A DNA stretch of 34,343 nucleotides from Defluviicoccus sp. (GTDB lineage: Bacteria; Pseudomonadota; Alphaproteobacteria; MPNO01): positions 1 through 34,343 of the forward strand of contig JAPPIT010000091.1 in NCBI GenBank assembly GCA_028820505.1, in the 5' to 3' direction. Positions 8,315 to 15,138 of the stretch are shown here, piece by piece; the stretch's first letter is position 1; every line of letters starts with the position of its first letter. Made by a program: the position numbers and the translations under genes. The notes under the pieces are model-generated. The model saw nothing but the letters and a program-made list of their open reading frames with translations, did not search any database and was not told the DNA's origin.

Positions 8315-9829
8315 TCAGCGTTGCGCGATCGGGGCGAGGAAGGCCGCGATGTCGTCCGCCGCGAAGAACAGCGCCAGGCAGCCGACGGCGGTCAGGCAGA
8401 GCGGCACGACGCAGAACATCGGCGCCTCGCGGATGCCCCCGCCCTCGTCGTCATGGTCCGCGTGCGCGACGGCGGCGCCCGCGGGCTGCGGGACGGGATC
8501 GCCCTCGCGCTTCTCCGAAATGAAGGCGCGCGCGGCGACCGGGATCAGGTAGGCGACGTTGAGGAGCGAGGAGATCATCAGCACCGCGACGAAGATCAGT
8601 TGCTCGGCGTCCGCCGCGCCGAGGCCCAGATACCACTTGCTCCACGCGCCGCCGAGCGGCGGCAGCCCGGTCACGCTGAGCGCCCCGATCGCGAACGCGG
8701 CGAAAGTGAGCGGCATCCGGCGGCCGAGCCCGCCCATGTCGCTGATCTCGGTCTTGTGCGCCGCCACCATGATCGCGCCGGCGCAGAAGAACAGCGTGAT
8801 CTTGCCGAAGGCGTGCATGGCGATGTGCATCGCCCCGCCCACCACGCTCCAGCTCGTCGCCAGCGCCGCGCCGAGGACGACGTAGCTGAGCTGGCTCACC
8901 GTCGAATAGGCGAGCCGCGCTTTCAGATTGTCCTTGGTCAGCGCGACCACCGAGGCGATGACGATGGTGGCGCCGGCCACGTACATCAGCCATGTGCTCG
9001 CCCCGGTCTCGCTGAGATAGTCGACGCCGAAGATGTAGATCGCGACCTTGAGCACGGTGAACACGCCCGCCTTGACGACCGCGACCGCGTGCAGCAGCGC
9101 GCTGACCGGCGTCGGCGCCACCATCGCCGCCGGCAGCCAGCGGTGGATCGGCATGAGCGCCGCCTTGCCGATGCCGTACATGTAGAGGAACAGGAGCACG
9201 ATCAGCGCCCAGCCCTCGACCTTGCCGGCGAGGATACCGCCGGGCGTGAAGTCGAGCGTCCCCGTCGCCCCGTAGGTCCAGACGATGCCGACCAGCTGAA
9301 GCCCGATCGAGGTGGACAGCAGGATGCCGAGATAGGTCCGCCCCGCGCGCATCGATTCCGGCGACTGGTGGTGGGTGACCAGCGGGTAGGTCGAAAGGGT
9401 CAGCACCTCGTAGGCGATGAAGAGCGTCAGCATGTTGCCCGACATCGCGACGCCGAGAGCGGCCGAGATCGCGATGGCGAAGCAGATATAGAACCGCGTC
9501 TGGTTCTCCTCGTGATGCCCCCGCATGTAGCCGATCGCGTAGAACGAGGTGACGATCCAGAGGAACGAGGCGACCAGCGCGAACAGCATGCCGAGCGGCT
9601 CGACGACGAAGCGGATGCCGAGCCCGGGCACGAAGTCGAACAGGAAGAGCTCGGGCCGCCCGCCCGCGTCGACCGCAGGCAGGACGCGGTAGACCGCGAG
9701 GAAGGTGACGACCGAGGCCGCGATCATCGCGCCGTCGCGGAGGTTGGGCCGGCGCCCGAACAGCGCGATCAGCGCCGCGCCCGCGAGCGGGCCGAGGAGC
9801 GCCACCGCCATGGCGAGTTCGACGCTCAC
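8315..9829 (-). CDS. Antiporter proton-channel subunit D' (NuoL/MrpA-N-like)
   Basis: This 504-residue membrane protein is a second NuoL/M/N-type channel. Glu141 in FIAYEVLTL, Lys222 in GKAALMPIHRWLP and Lys253 in AVVKAGVF sit at the conserved proton-path positions. The block PIHRWLPAAM plus APTPVSALLHA resembles the N-terminal half of MrpA and NuoL more than MrpD, so it may replace the missing MrpA channel (inference). The start is GTG at 9829, overlapping the TGA of the upstream D gene as GTGA; extending further upstream gives an out-of-family sequence. A long polar insert with DHDDEGGG lies near the C-terminus. Confidence 0.88.
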   Translation of the reverse strand: MSVELAMAVALLGPLAGAALIALFGRRPNLRDGAMIAASVVTFLAVYRVLPAVDAGGRPELFLFDFVPGLGIRFVVEPLGMLFALVASFLWIVTSFYAIGYMRGHHEENQTRFYICFAIAISAALGVAMSGNMLTLFIAYEVLTLSTYPLVTHHQSPESMRAGRTYLGILLSTSIGLQLVGIVWTYGATGTLDFTPGGILAGKVEGWALIVLLFLYMYGIGKAALMPIHRWLPAAMVAPTPVSALLHAVAVVKAGVFTVLKVAIYIFGVDYLSETGASTWLMYVAGATIVIASVVALTKDNLKARLAYSTVSQLSYVVLGAALATSWSVVGGAMHIAMHAFGKITLFFCAGAIMVAAHKTEISDMGGLGRRMPLTFAAFAIGALSVTGLPPLGGAWSKWYLGLGAADAEQLIFVAVLMISSLLNVAYLIPVAARAFISEKREGDPVPQPAGAAVAHADHDDEGGGIREAPMFCVVPLCLTAVGCLALFFAADDIAAFLAPIAQR

Positions 9830-11301
9830 GGTCCCGCCCCCATCAACGCCCGCGCGGCGTGCTCGGCGACGCCCACCGGCAGCGAGGTCTCGATCCCGAA
9901 ATAGACGTTGAGCGCGATCAGGATCCAGGTCGGGATCAGCAGGGAAAGCGGCGCTTCGCCGGCCGGGGCGTCGGGCGGGGGCTTGCGGAAATAGGCCGCC
10001 TCCACCACCCGCCATACGTAGATCACCGCGAGCAGCGAAGAAATGACGATCAGCGCCGCGATCAGCGGCTCGTCGGCGGCGAGCGCGGCGAGGATCAGGT
10101 ACCACTTCGAGATGAAGCCCGCGGTGAGCGGGATCCCGATCAGGCTGAGCCCGCCGGCGGTGAACGCCGCCATCGTCCACGGCATGCGTTTCCCCATGCC
10201 GGCGAAGTCCTCGATCCGGAACGAGGCCTGGCGGTAGGCGATGCAGCCGATCGCGAGGAACAGCGCGCCCTTCATCAGCGCGTGGTTGAACAGGTGGACC
10301 ATCGAAGCCGTCAGCCCGTCGACCGTCACCAGGCTCAGCCCGAGAACCATGTATCCGATCTGCGCGACGCTCGAATAGGCGAGCATGCGCTTCACGCTGT
10401 CCTGGAAGATCGCGATCGTCGAGGCGACGAACATGGCGAGGACTGCGAGCAACATGAGCGGAAACGCGGTGGGCAGCACCTCGAAGGAGAACTCCACCCC
10501 GAAGACGGTGAACAGGAAGCGGATCAGGACGTAGACGCCGACCTTGGTCGCCGTCGCGGCGAGGAAGGCGCTGACCGTGGACGGCGCGTAGGTGTAGGCC
10601 TTGGGCAGCCAGAAATGGAGCGGGAACAAGGCGAGCTTGATCGCGGCGCCCACGATCAGGAAGGCGAAGGCCGCGATCACCGTGCGGTTGTAGCCGGTCT
10701 GCGGCAGGCGCTCGGCGATGTCGTTCATGTTGAGCGTGCCGGTCGCGCCGTAGATCAGCCCGATGCCGATGACGATGAAGGTCGCCCCGATGGTGCCGAC
10801 GATCAGGTACTGGAAGGCGGCGGTCAGCGCGCGGCGATGGGGACCCAGGCTGATCAGGATGCAGGAGGCGAGCGAGGAGATCTCCATGAAGACGAACAGG
10901 TTGAACGCATCGCCGGTGATCGCGACGCCGAGCAGCCCGGTCACGCAGAGCAGGAACGCGCAGTAGAACAGATAGGCCTTCTCGCCCACCATCTCGATCA
11001 GCAGGCTGCGCGGCGTGAAGGGGAGCACGACCGCGCCGATGCCGCTGACGATCAGCAGCACGAAGGCGTTGAGCGCATCGACCCGGTATTCGATGCCGAA
11101 CGGCGCGGCCCAGCCGCCGAGCTCGTAGCTGATGACGCCCGAGGCCATCACCTGGTCGAGCAGCAGGCAGGAGACGAGGAAAGCCGCCCAGGTCGTGACC
11201 AGCGCGAGCCAGAAGGCGAGGTCGCGGCCGCGCACCAGGATGCAGGCGGGCGCCGCCAGCAGCGGGATCACGACCTGGAGGGCGGGGAGGTGCGCGATCA
11301 T
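9826..11301 (-). CDS. mrpD: Mrp/Mnh antiporter subunit D
   Basis: This 491-residue protein has the typical MrpD/MbhH length and pattern of about 14 membrane helices. Glu140 in FVFMEISSLAS corresponds to the essential helix-5 glutamate of MrpD (E137 in Bacillus), and Lys222 in GAAIKLALFPLHFWLP to the helix-7 lysine (K219). YTYAPSTVSAFLAATATKVGVY matches the MrpD/NuoN pattern over helix 8. It overlaps subunit C by 4 bases (ATGA at 11301-11298) and D' by 4 bases, so translation is coupled on both sides. It is the canonical proton/cation channel of the complex. Confidence 0.93.
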   Translation of the reverse strand: MIAHLPALQVVIPLLAAPACILVRGRDLAFWLALVTTWAAFLVSCLLLDQVMASGVISYELGGWAAPFGIEYRVDALNAFVLLIVSGIGAVVLPFTPRSLLIEMVGEKAYLFYCAFLLCVTGLLGVAITGDAFNLFVFMEISSLASCILISLGPHRRALTAAFQYLIVGTIGATFIVIGIGLIYGATGTLNMNDIAERLPQTGYNRTVIAAFAFLIVGAAIKLALFPLHFWLPKAYTYAPSTVSAFLAATATKVGVYVLIRFLFTVFGVEFSFEVLPTAFPLMLLAVLAMFVASTIAIFQDSVKRMLAYSSVAQIGYMVLGLSLVTVDGLTASMVHLFNHALMKGALFLAIGCIAYRQASFRIEDFAGMGKRMPWTMAAFTAGGLSLIGIPLTAGFISKWYLILAALAADEPLIAALIVISSLLAVIYVWRVVEAAYFRKPPPDAPAGEAPLSLLIPTWILIALNVYFGIETSLPVGVAEHAARALMGAGP

Positions 11302-11657
11302 ATCGCCGGCCCGTCCTGGTCGCCGATCTCGTCCTCCTCGATGGTGCCGTAGGCTTCGCGGATGCGCACCACCAGCGCGAGGCCGAGGGCGAGCGTCGCC
11401 ACGCCGACCACGATCGCGGTCAGGATCAGGACGTGGGGGAGGGGGTTGGAGTAGATCTCGATCCCCTCCGCGACGATCGGCGCGGTTCCGTCCCGGACCT
11501 TGCCGAGCGTGATGTAGAGCACGAACACCGCGGCCTGGAACACGGTGAGCCCGACCATCTTCTTGACCAGGTTGCCGTGCTCGATGACGAGGTAGAGCCC
11601 CGCCATCATCAGGAAGACGACGATCCAGTAATTGTAGAGACCGACGAAATCGACCAA
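11298..11657 (-). CDS. mrpC: Mrp/Mnh antiporter subunit C (NuoK-like)
   Basis: The 119-residue protein has three hydrophobic helices with the MrpC/NuoK pattern (GLYLVIEHGNLVKKMVGL, then HVLILTAIVVGVA). MrpC is the small subunit next to MrpD, homologous to NuoK of complex I. The start is a TTG at 11657, one base after the TGA of subunit B; no in-frame ATG or GTG lies close enough to keep the first helix. The acidic tail (EEDEIGDQDG) is cytoplasmic in the family. Confidence 0.9.
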   Translation of the reverse strand: MVDFVGLYNYWIVVFLMMAGLYLVIEHGNLVKKMVGLTVFQAAVFVLYITLGKVRDGTAPIVAEGIEIYSNPLPHVLILTAIVVGVATLALGLALVVRIREAYGTIEEDEIGDQDGPAI

Positions 11658-11658
11658 C

Positions 11659-12075
11659 TCAGCGTCCCCGCCCGGCGAAGTAGTAGAAGATCGAGATCAT
11701 CACCGAGGCGACGGTGAGGCCGACGCCGAACTCGATCAGCAGGATGCCGAGATGCTGGCCCTTGACCGGGTCGGAGGCGAGCACGTTGTAGTCGAGATAG
11801 TTGCCGCCGAGCAAAAGCCCCGCGACTCCCACTCCGGCGAAGATCAGCAGGCCGAGGGCGAATCCGGCGCGCAGGATGTCGGAAGAGAGCACCCCGCGCA
11901 GCGCGTCGAGGCCGTAGACCAGCCCGTAAAGGATGAACCCGGCGCCGAAGATGACGCCCGCCTGGAACCCGCCGCCGGGCCCGTAATCGCCGTGGAACTG
12001 CACGTAGAGCGCGAACAGGAGGATGAACGGCATCAGGATCTTGGTGACGATGCGGAGCACGAGGAGGTCGCTCAT
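11659..12075 (-). CDS. mrpB: Mrp/Mnh antiporter subunit B (MbhF-like)
   Basis: The 138-residue protein contains LYVQFHGDYGPGGGFQAGV, the hallmark of the MnhB domain, with four predicted helices. The start is the ATG at 12075, which overlaps the TGA of the upstream gene as ATGA; an in-frame ATG farther upstream at 12120 lies inside that gene and would add a charged non-family leader. MrpB is a structural subunit of the Mrp complex, essential for antiport in characterised systems. Confidence 0.92.
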   Translation of the reverse strand: MSDLLVLRIVTKILMPFILLFALYVQFHGDYGPGGGFQAGVIFGAGFILYGLVYGLDALRGVLSSDILRAGFALGLLIFAGVGVAGLLLGGNYLDYNVLASDPVKGQHLGILLIEFGVGLTVASVMISIFYYFAGRGR

Positions 12076-12596
12076 GCCTCTTCCTCCGCCGGTTCGTCCC
12101 TGCGCCGATGCGCGCGCCACTGGCCGAGCAGCAGCACCACGCCGATGCCCGCGGTGAAGATCACCGTTACCTCGCCCAGCGTGTCGTATCCCCGGTAGCT
12201 CGCCAGCACCGCCGTCACCACGTTGGGAACGCCGGTCTTTTCCGGCCCCGCCTCGAGATATTCGGGGATCACGTGGTGGTTCGCGGGCGCCGCCGGGTCG
12301 CCGTAGCGCGGCATGTCGAGCGTTCCGTAGATCAGCACCGCGCCCGTCACCGCGACGACGGCGAGCGAGATCCAGGCGTTATGGACCGGCTTCTTCTCCT
12401 CGCTGGTGGTGAGCGCCAGCGTGCCGAGGAAGAGCACCGTCGAGATGCCCGCGCCGACCGCGGCCTCGGTGAAGGCGACATCGACCGCGTCGAGGACGAC
12501 GAAGATGGTCGCGGCCAGCAGGCTGTAGATGCCGGTCAGCATGATCACGACGAACAGGTTCCGCGCGCGGACGATGCCGATCACCGCGACCGCCAT
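12072..12596 (-). CDS. DUF4040/MbhD-MbhE-like antiporter subunit (detached MrpA C-terminus)
   Basis: The 174-residue frame has two parts. Residues 1-60 (LTGIYSLLAATIFVVLDAVD, then VAFTEAAVGAGISTVLFL) match the DUF4040/MbhD domain, which is NuoJ-like. Residues 120-160 (VPNVVTAVLASYRGYDTLGE) match MbhE. In classical Mrp these two pieces form the C-terminus of MrpA; here they are a separate protein. The ATG at 12596 falls inside the first membrane helix. The same frame continues upstream with a helix-forming stretch (LNEAVNIVILLF), and the only codon that would include it is a CTG at 12632 overlapping the upstream TGA. The true start is probably that CTG, so the coordinates given are the conservative version. 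Confidence 0.85.
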   Translation of the reverse strand: MAVAVIGIVRARNLFVVIMLTGIYSLLAATIFVVLDAVDVAFTEAAVGAGISTVLFLGTLALTTSEEKKPVHNAWISLAVVAVTGAVLIYGTLDMPRYGDPAAPANHHVIPEYLEAGPEKTGVPNVVTAVLASYRGYDTLGEVTVIFTAGIGVVLLLGQWRAHRRRDEPAEEEA

Positions 12597-12628
12597 GAAC
12601 AGGAGGATGACGATGTTGACCGCCTCGT

Positions 12629-12973
12629 TCAGGACCCCGTCTCCCGGTCGGGCGGTTCGTTCCGCAGGTCGTGGTCGAGCTGCGGCTCCTCGTCGCTCTC
12701 GTAGGCCGCGTGGACCAGCGCGAAGGTCGCGGTCGGGCTGGTGAAGAAGATGAAGATCAGGATGAGGATCAGCTTCACGGTTACCAGCGTCCCGCCGCCC
12801 TGCAGCATGAGCCCGACCAGAATCAGCCCCGCGCCGCCGGTGTCGGTAACGCCTGCCGCGTGGCTCCGCGTGTAGACGTCGGGGAAACGCACGATCCCGA
12901 TCCCGCCGATCGTCACCAGCGCGCCGCCGCCCAGCAGCAGAATCCAGCTCGCGATGTCGAGGACCAGCGCCAT
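12629..12973 (-). CDS. mrpG: Mrp/Mnh antiporter subunit G
   Basis: The 114-residue protein has three helices and the MnhG signature GIGIVRFPDVYTRSHAAGVTD followed by a glycine-rich helix. MrpG is a small structural subunit at the edge of the antiporter. Its ATG shares one base with the TGA of subunit F (TGATG). The tail after residue 95 is acidic and polar and probably cytoplasmic. Confidence 0.92.
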   Translation of the reverse strand: MALVLDIASWILLLGGGALVTIGGIGIVRFPDVYTRSHAAGVTDTGGAGLILVGLMLQGGGTLVTVKLILILIFIFFTSPTATFALVHAAYESDEEPQLDHDLRNEPPDRETGS

Positions 12974-13239
12974 CAGCTGCCGGTTCCGCCGAGGTCGCCG
13001 TACTTGAAGAACTTGAGGACGGCGATCGTGCCGATGAAGTTGATCAGCGCGTAGGCGAGCGCGATGTCCAGGAATTCCGGCCGGCCGAACAGGAACCCGA
13101 CGACGGCGAGGATCAGGACGGTCTTGGTGCCGAACGTGTTGACCGAGAGAATCCGGTCGTAGAGCGTCGGCCCCATCAGCGCGCGGGCGAGCGCGAGCGC
13201 CATGGCGACGACCAGCCCGACGGCGGCGGCGGTGAACAT
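12973..13239 (-). CDS. mrpF: Mrp/Mnh antiporter subunit F
   Basis: The 88-residue protein has three hydrophobic helices and the MnhF signature ALMGPTLYDRILSVNTFGTK. MrpF in studied systems lines the cation path next to MrpE and MrpG. The ATG at 13239 shares one base with the TGA of subunit E. Reading further upstream in this frame gives a basic, low-complexity sequence that is the shadow of subunit E, so the short form is correct. Confidence 0.92.
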   Translation of the reverse strand: MFTAAAVGLVVAMALALARALMGPTLYDRILSVNTFGTKTVLILAVVGFLFGRPEFLDIALAYALINFIGTIAVLKFFKYGDLGGTGS

Positions 13240-13715
13240 CAGTTTCCGCCCGCCATCCGGGTGACCCGCCGGTCCATCTCGCCCGCCGCGAGGTCGTCCG
13301 CGCCGCCGCGCGAGAGCGCGTGGACCAGGATCTCGCCTTCGCCCACGTCCACCGACACGGTGCCGGGGGTCAGGGTGATCGAGTTGGCGAAGATCACGCG
13401 GCCGAGGTCGGTCGGCTGGGTGGACCGGACGCGGAGCATCGTCGGGCTGATCGAGGCGCCCGGGGTAAGGATGCGCCGCGCGACGTCGATATTGGCCTTG
13501 AGGATCTCGACCGTCAGCCACGGCCAGTAACCCACCCCCCGCAAGGTGAGGTGGACCGGATGCCCTTCGTGGTCGATCACGTCCATCCGGTGGGTGAAGT
13601 AGACGACCGCCGCGCATGAGGCGACGCCGAGCCCGATGAGCAGAGGATCGAAGTGACCGGAGAGCAGAAGCCAGGTGCCGAAGAGCACACAACCCAGTGA
13701 TAATGCGTGAACCAC
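13239..13715 (-). CDS. mrpE: Mrp/Mnh antiporter subunit E, first gene of the operon
   Basis: The 158-residue protein has two N-terminal helices and then the MnhE core: YWPWLTVEILKANIDVARRIL and SITLTPGTVSVDVGEGEILVHAL. It begins with GTG at 13715. It is the promoter-proximal gene; the 243-base gap to the divergent cold-shock gene should contain the operon promoter, although no strong box is visible for this strand. From here to 6357 all ten genes are on one strand with gaps of no more than about 32 bases, or overlaps. Confidence 0.92.
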   Translation of the reverse strand: MVHALSLGCVLFGTWLLLSGHFDPLLIGLGVASCAAVVYFTHRMDVIDHEGHPVHLTLRGVGYWPWLTVEILKANIDVARRILTPGASISPTMLRVRSTQPTDLGRVIFANSITLTPGTVSVDVGEGEILVHALSRGGADDLAAGEMDRRVTRMAGGN

Positions 13716-13877
13716 TACCGCCCTGTCGCAGACTTGCCGTCGGCGCCCGGCCCGGTTTGCCCGCGGCCGGCCGCGCGTCGGCGAACCCTAGTCGGCGCTC
13801 CCCGGAATGGCCAGCCCAAAGTAGGGCTTTTCAGGCGGAATCCACGGTTCCCAACGCCCTGTCGGGCGACAAAAGTG

Positions 13878-13906
13878 TTGGCGCGCACCGGCTCAATGGT
13901 GCTAGT
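13878..13906 (+). promoter_or_regulatory. Candidate sigma-70 promoter of the cold-shock gene
   Basis: TTGGCG (13878-13883) and GCTAGT (13901-13906) are separated by 17 bases and lie 53 bases before the GTG start of the double cold-shock gene. The -10 is a weak match. The rest of the 13716-13958 spacer shows a 14-base GC palindrome at 13762-13775 and nothing else I can name. Confidence 0.35.
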
Positions 13907-13958
13907 CTGCTCAAACTGCAATTAATGCGACCAAAATAAAATAGTTCTAGGGGGAATC

Positions 13959-14519
13959 GTGTCGGAGTCTCAGAGCGGAGGCGACCCCATCGCCTCGTCC
14001 CGTATACGGGGCACTGTTAAGTGGTTCAACGCGGTCAAGGGATACGGTTTCGTCACGCCGGAGGACGCGTCGGGCGACGTTTTTCTGCACATGACGGTTC
14101 TAAGGCAGGCCGGTCTGGACAAGATCCCCGTAGGCTCGACGGTCGAATGCGAGACGGTTCAGGCGGCCAAGGGGCTGCAGGTGCAGACGATCCTCTCGGT
14201 CGATCTTTCCACCGCCGTGCCGGAGGGAGAAGAGGGGTATTCGCGCGGCCCGCCGCCGCTGCCGCCCCAGCCCGAAGCCACCGGCGATTTCGAAATGGCG
14301 ACCGTCAAATGGTTCAATCCGCACAAGGGGTACGGATTCGTGTGCCCGGATGACACGCAGCTCGACGTGTTCATCCACATGGTGACCCTGCGCCGCGCCA
14401 ACCTCGCGGGACTGGTCACCGGCCAGAAGGTGATGGTCAAGACGGCGCAGGGACCGAAGGGAATGCAGGCGGTGGAGATAATGCTGCCGGGTCCGGGCAG
14501 CGTCGACCAGTACGTCTAG
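13959..14519 (+). CDS. Double cold-shock-domain protein
   Basis: The 186-residue protein holds two cold-shock (OB-fold) domains that bind single-stranded RNA or DNA and act as RNA chaperones. Domain 1 (about 16-82) has RNP1 KGYGFV at 27-32 and RNP2 VFLH at 41-44. Domain 2 (about 111-178) has KGYGFV at 123-128 and VFIH at 137-140. A Pro/Gly/Glu-rich linker (about 87-110) joins them. The start is GTG at 13959 with AGGGGG 4-5 bases upstream. Two-domain CspA proteins of this size are a common alphaproteobacterial form. The DUF192 gene follows after 35 bases on the same strand, probably co-transcribed. Confidence 0.92.
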   Translation: MSESQSGGDPIASSRIRGTVKWFNAVKGYGFVTPEDASGDVFLHMTVLRQAGLDKIPVGSTVECETVQAAKGLQVQTILSVDLSTAVPEGEEGYSRGPPPLPPQPEATGDFEMATVKWFNPHKGYGFVCPDDTQLDVFIHMVTLRRANLAGLVTGQKVMVKTAQGPKGMQAVEIMLPGPGSVDQYV

Positions 14520-14554
14520 CGGTTATCTTCGTCTCGCGCAGCGGAAGTCGGGCC

Positions 14555-15025
14555 TTGTTGAGCCGCCGGTCTCTGACCCTCGGTCTCGGCGCCTGTCTCG
14601 CCTTCGCCGCGATGCCGGCGGCCGGCCAGCGCCGCCTCGCGAAATTCGCGCAGAGCGCCCTCGTCATCCGGAGCGGCGCCCGTGAGCATCGCTTCTCGGT
14701 GGAAATCGCGCTGACGCCGCGCGAGCAGGCGCAGGGCCTGATGTTCCGCCGCAGGATGGCCGCGGATGCGGGGATGCTGTTCGTCTACGATCCGCCCCGG
14801 CCGGTCTCGATGTGGATGCGAAACACCTACCTCCCGCTCGACATGTTCTTCATCGCGCCGGACGGAAGGATTGCCCATATCGTCGAGCGGACGGTGCCGC
14901 TGTCGGCGGAGAATATCCCGTCGCGGGGGACGGTGCGCGCGGTGCTGGAGCTCAACGCGGGCACGGCGGCCCGGCTCGGGATCGAGCCCGGCGCGACGGT
15001 GCTCGCTCCCGCCCTCGGCCGCTAG
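14555..15025 (+). CDS. DUF192 family exported protein
   Basis: The 156-residue product begins with a Sec-type signal peptide: basic MLSRRS, a hydrophobic run, and a likely cleavage after PAAG (about residue 24). The mature part has the DUF192 pattern: FSVEIALTPREQAQGLMFRR, then MLFVYDPPRPVSMWMRNTYLPLD and LELNAGTAARLGI. The function of DUF192 is not established. Start choice is uncertain between TTG at 14555 and the adjacent TTG at 14558; no ATG precedes the signal peptide. A cold-shock gene followed by DUF192 is, as far as I know, a recurrent pair in alphaproteobacteria. Confidence 0.85.
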   Translation: MLSRRSLTLGLGACLAFAAMPAAGQRRLAKFAQSALVIRSGAREHRFSVEIALTPREQAQGLMFRRRMAADAGMLFVYDPPRPVSMWMRNTYLPLDMFFIAPDGRIAHIVERTVPLSAENIPSRGTVRAVLELNAGTAARLGIEPGATVLAPALGR

Positions 15026-15138
15026 GGCCTGCCCGGTCAGAGAGGAACTGCCGTCGTTCTCACGCCGGTGTCCTGCGGCGCGCGGTTCCGGGATATGCCA
15101 TAGTTCCCACCATTCATTGATCGGCATGGAAAAAACAT

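Noticed and set aside
3990..8552. A 1520-codon open frame on the plus strand
   Set aside because: It runs antisense to the CoxG-like, MFS and antiporter genes, is rich in Arg, Asp, His and Glu with no domain pattern, and arises from GC-rich codon use on the other strand. The similar long antisense frames at 1579-3687, 8237-9904, 9859-11352 and 22140-23291 are rejected for the same reason.
6357..13715. Respiratory complex I or a membrane-bound hydrogenase
   Set aside because: Only antiporter-type subunits are present. There are no NuoB/C/D/I-like or hydrogenase large and small subunit genes.
13762..13775. A perfect 14-base palindrome as an operator
   Set aside because: It is made only of G and C in a GC-rich genome, and its position is not clearly tied to a promoter.
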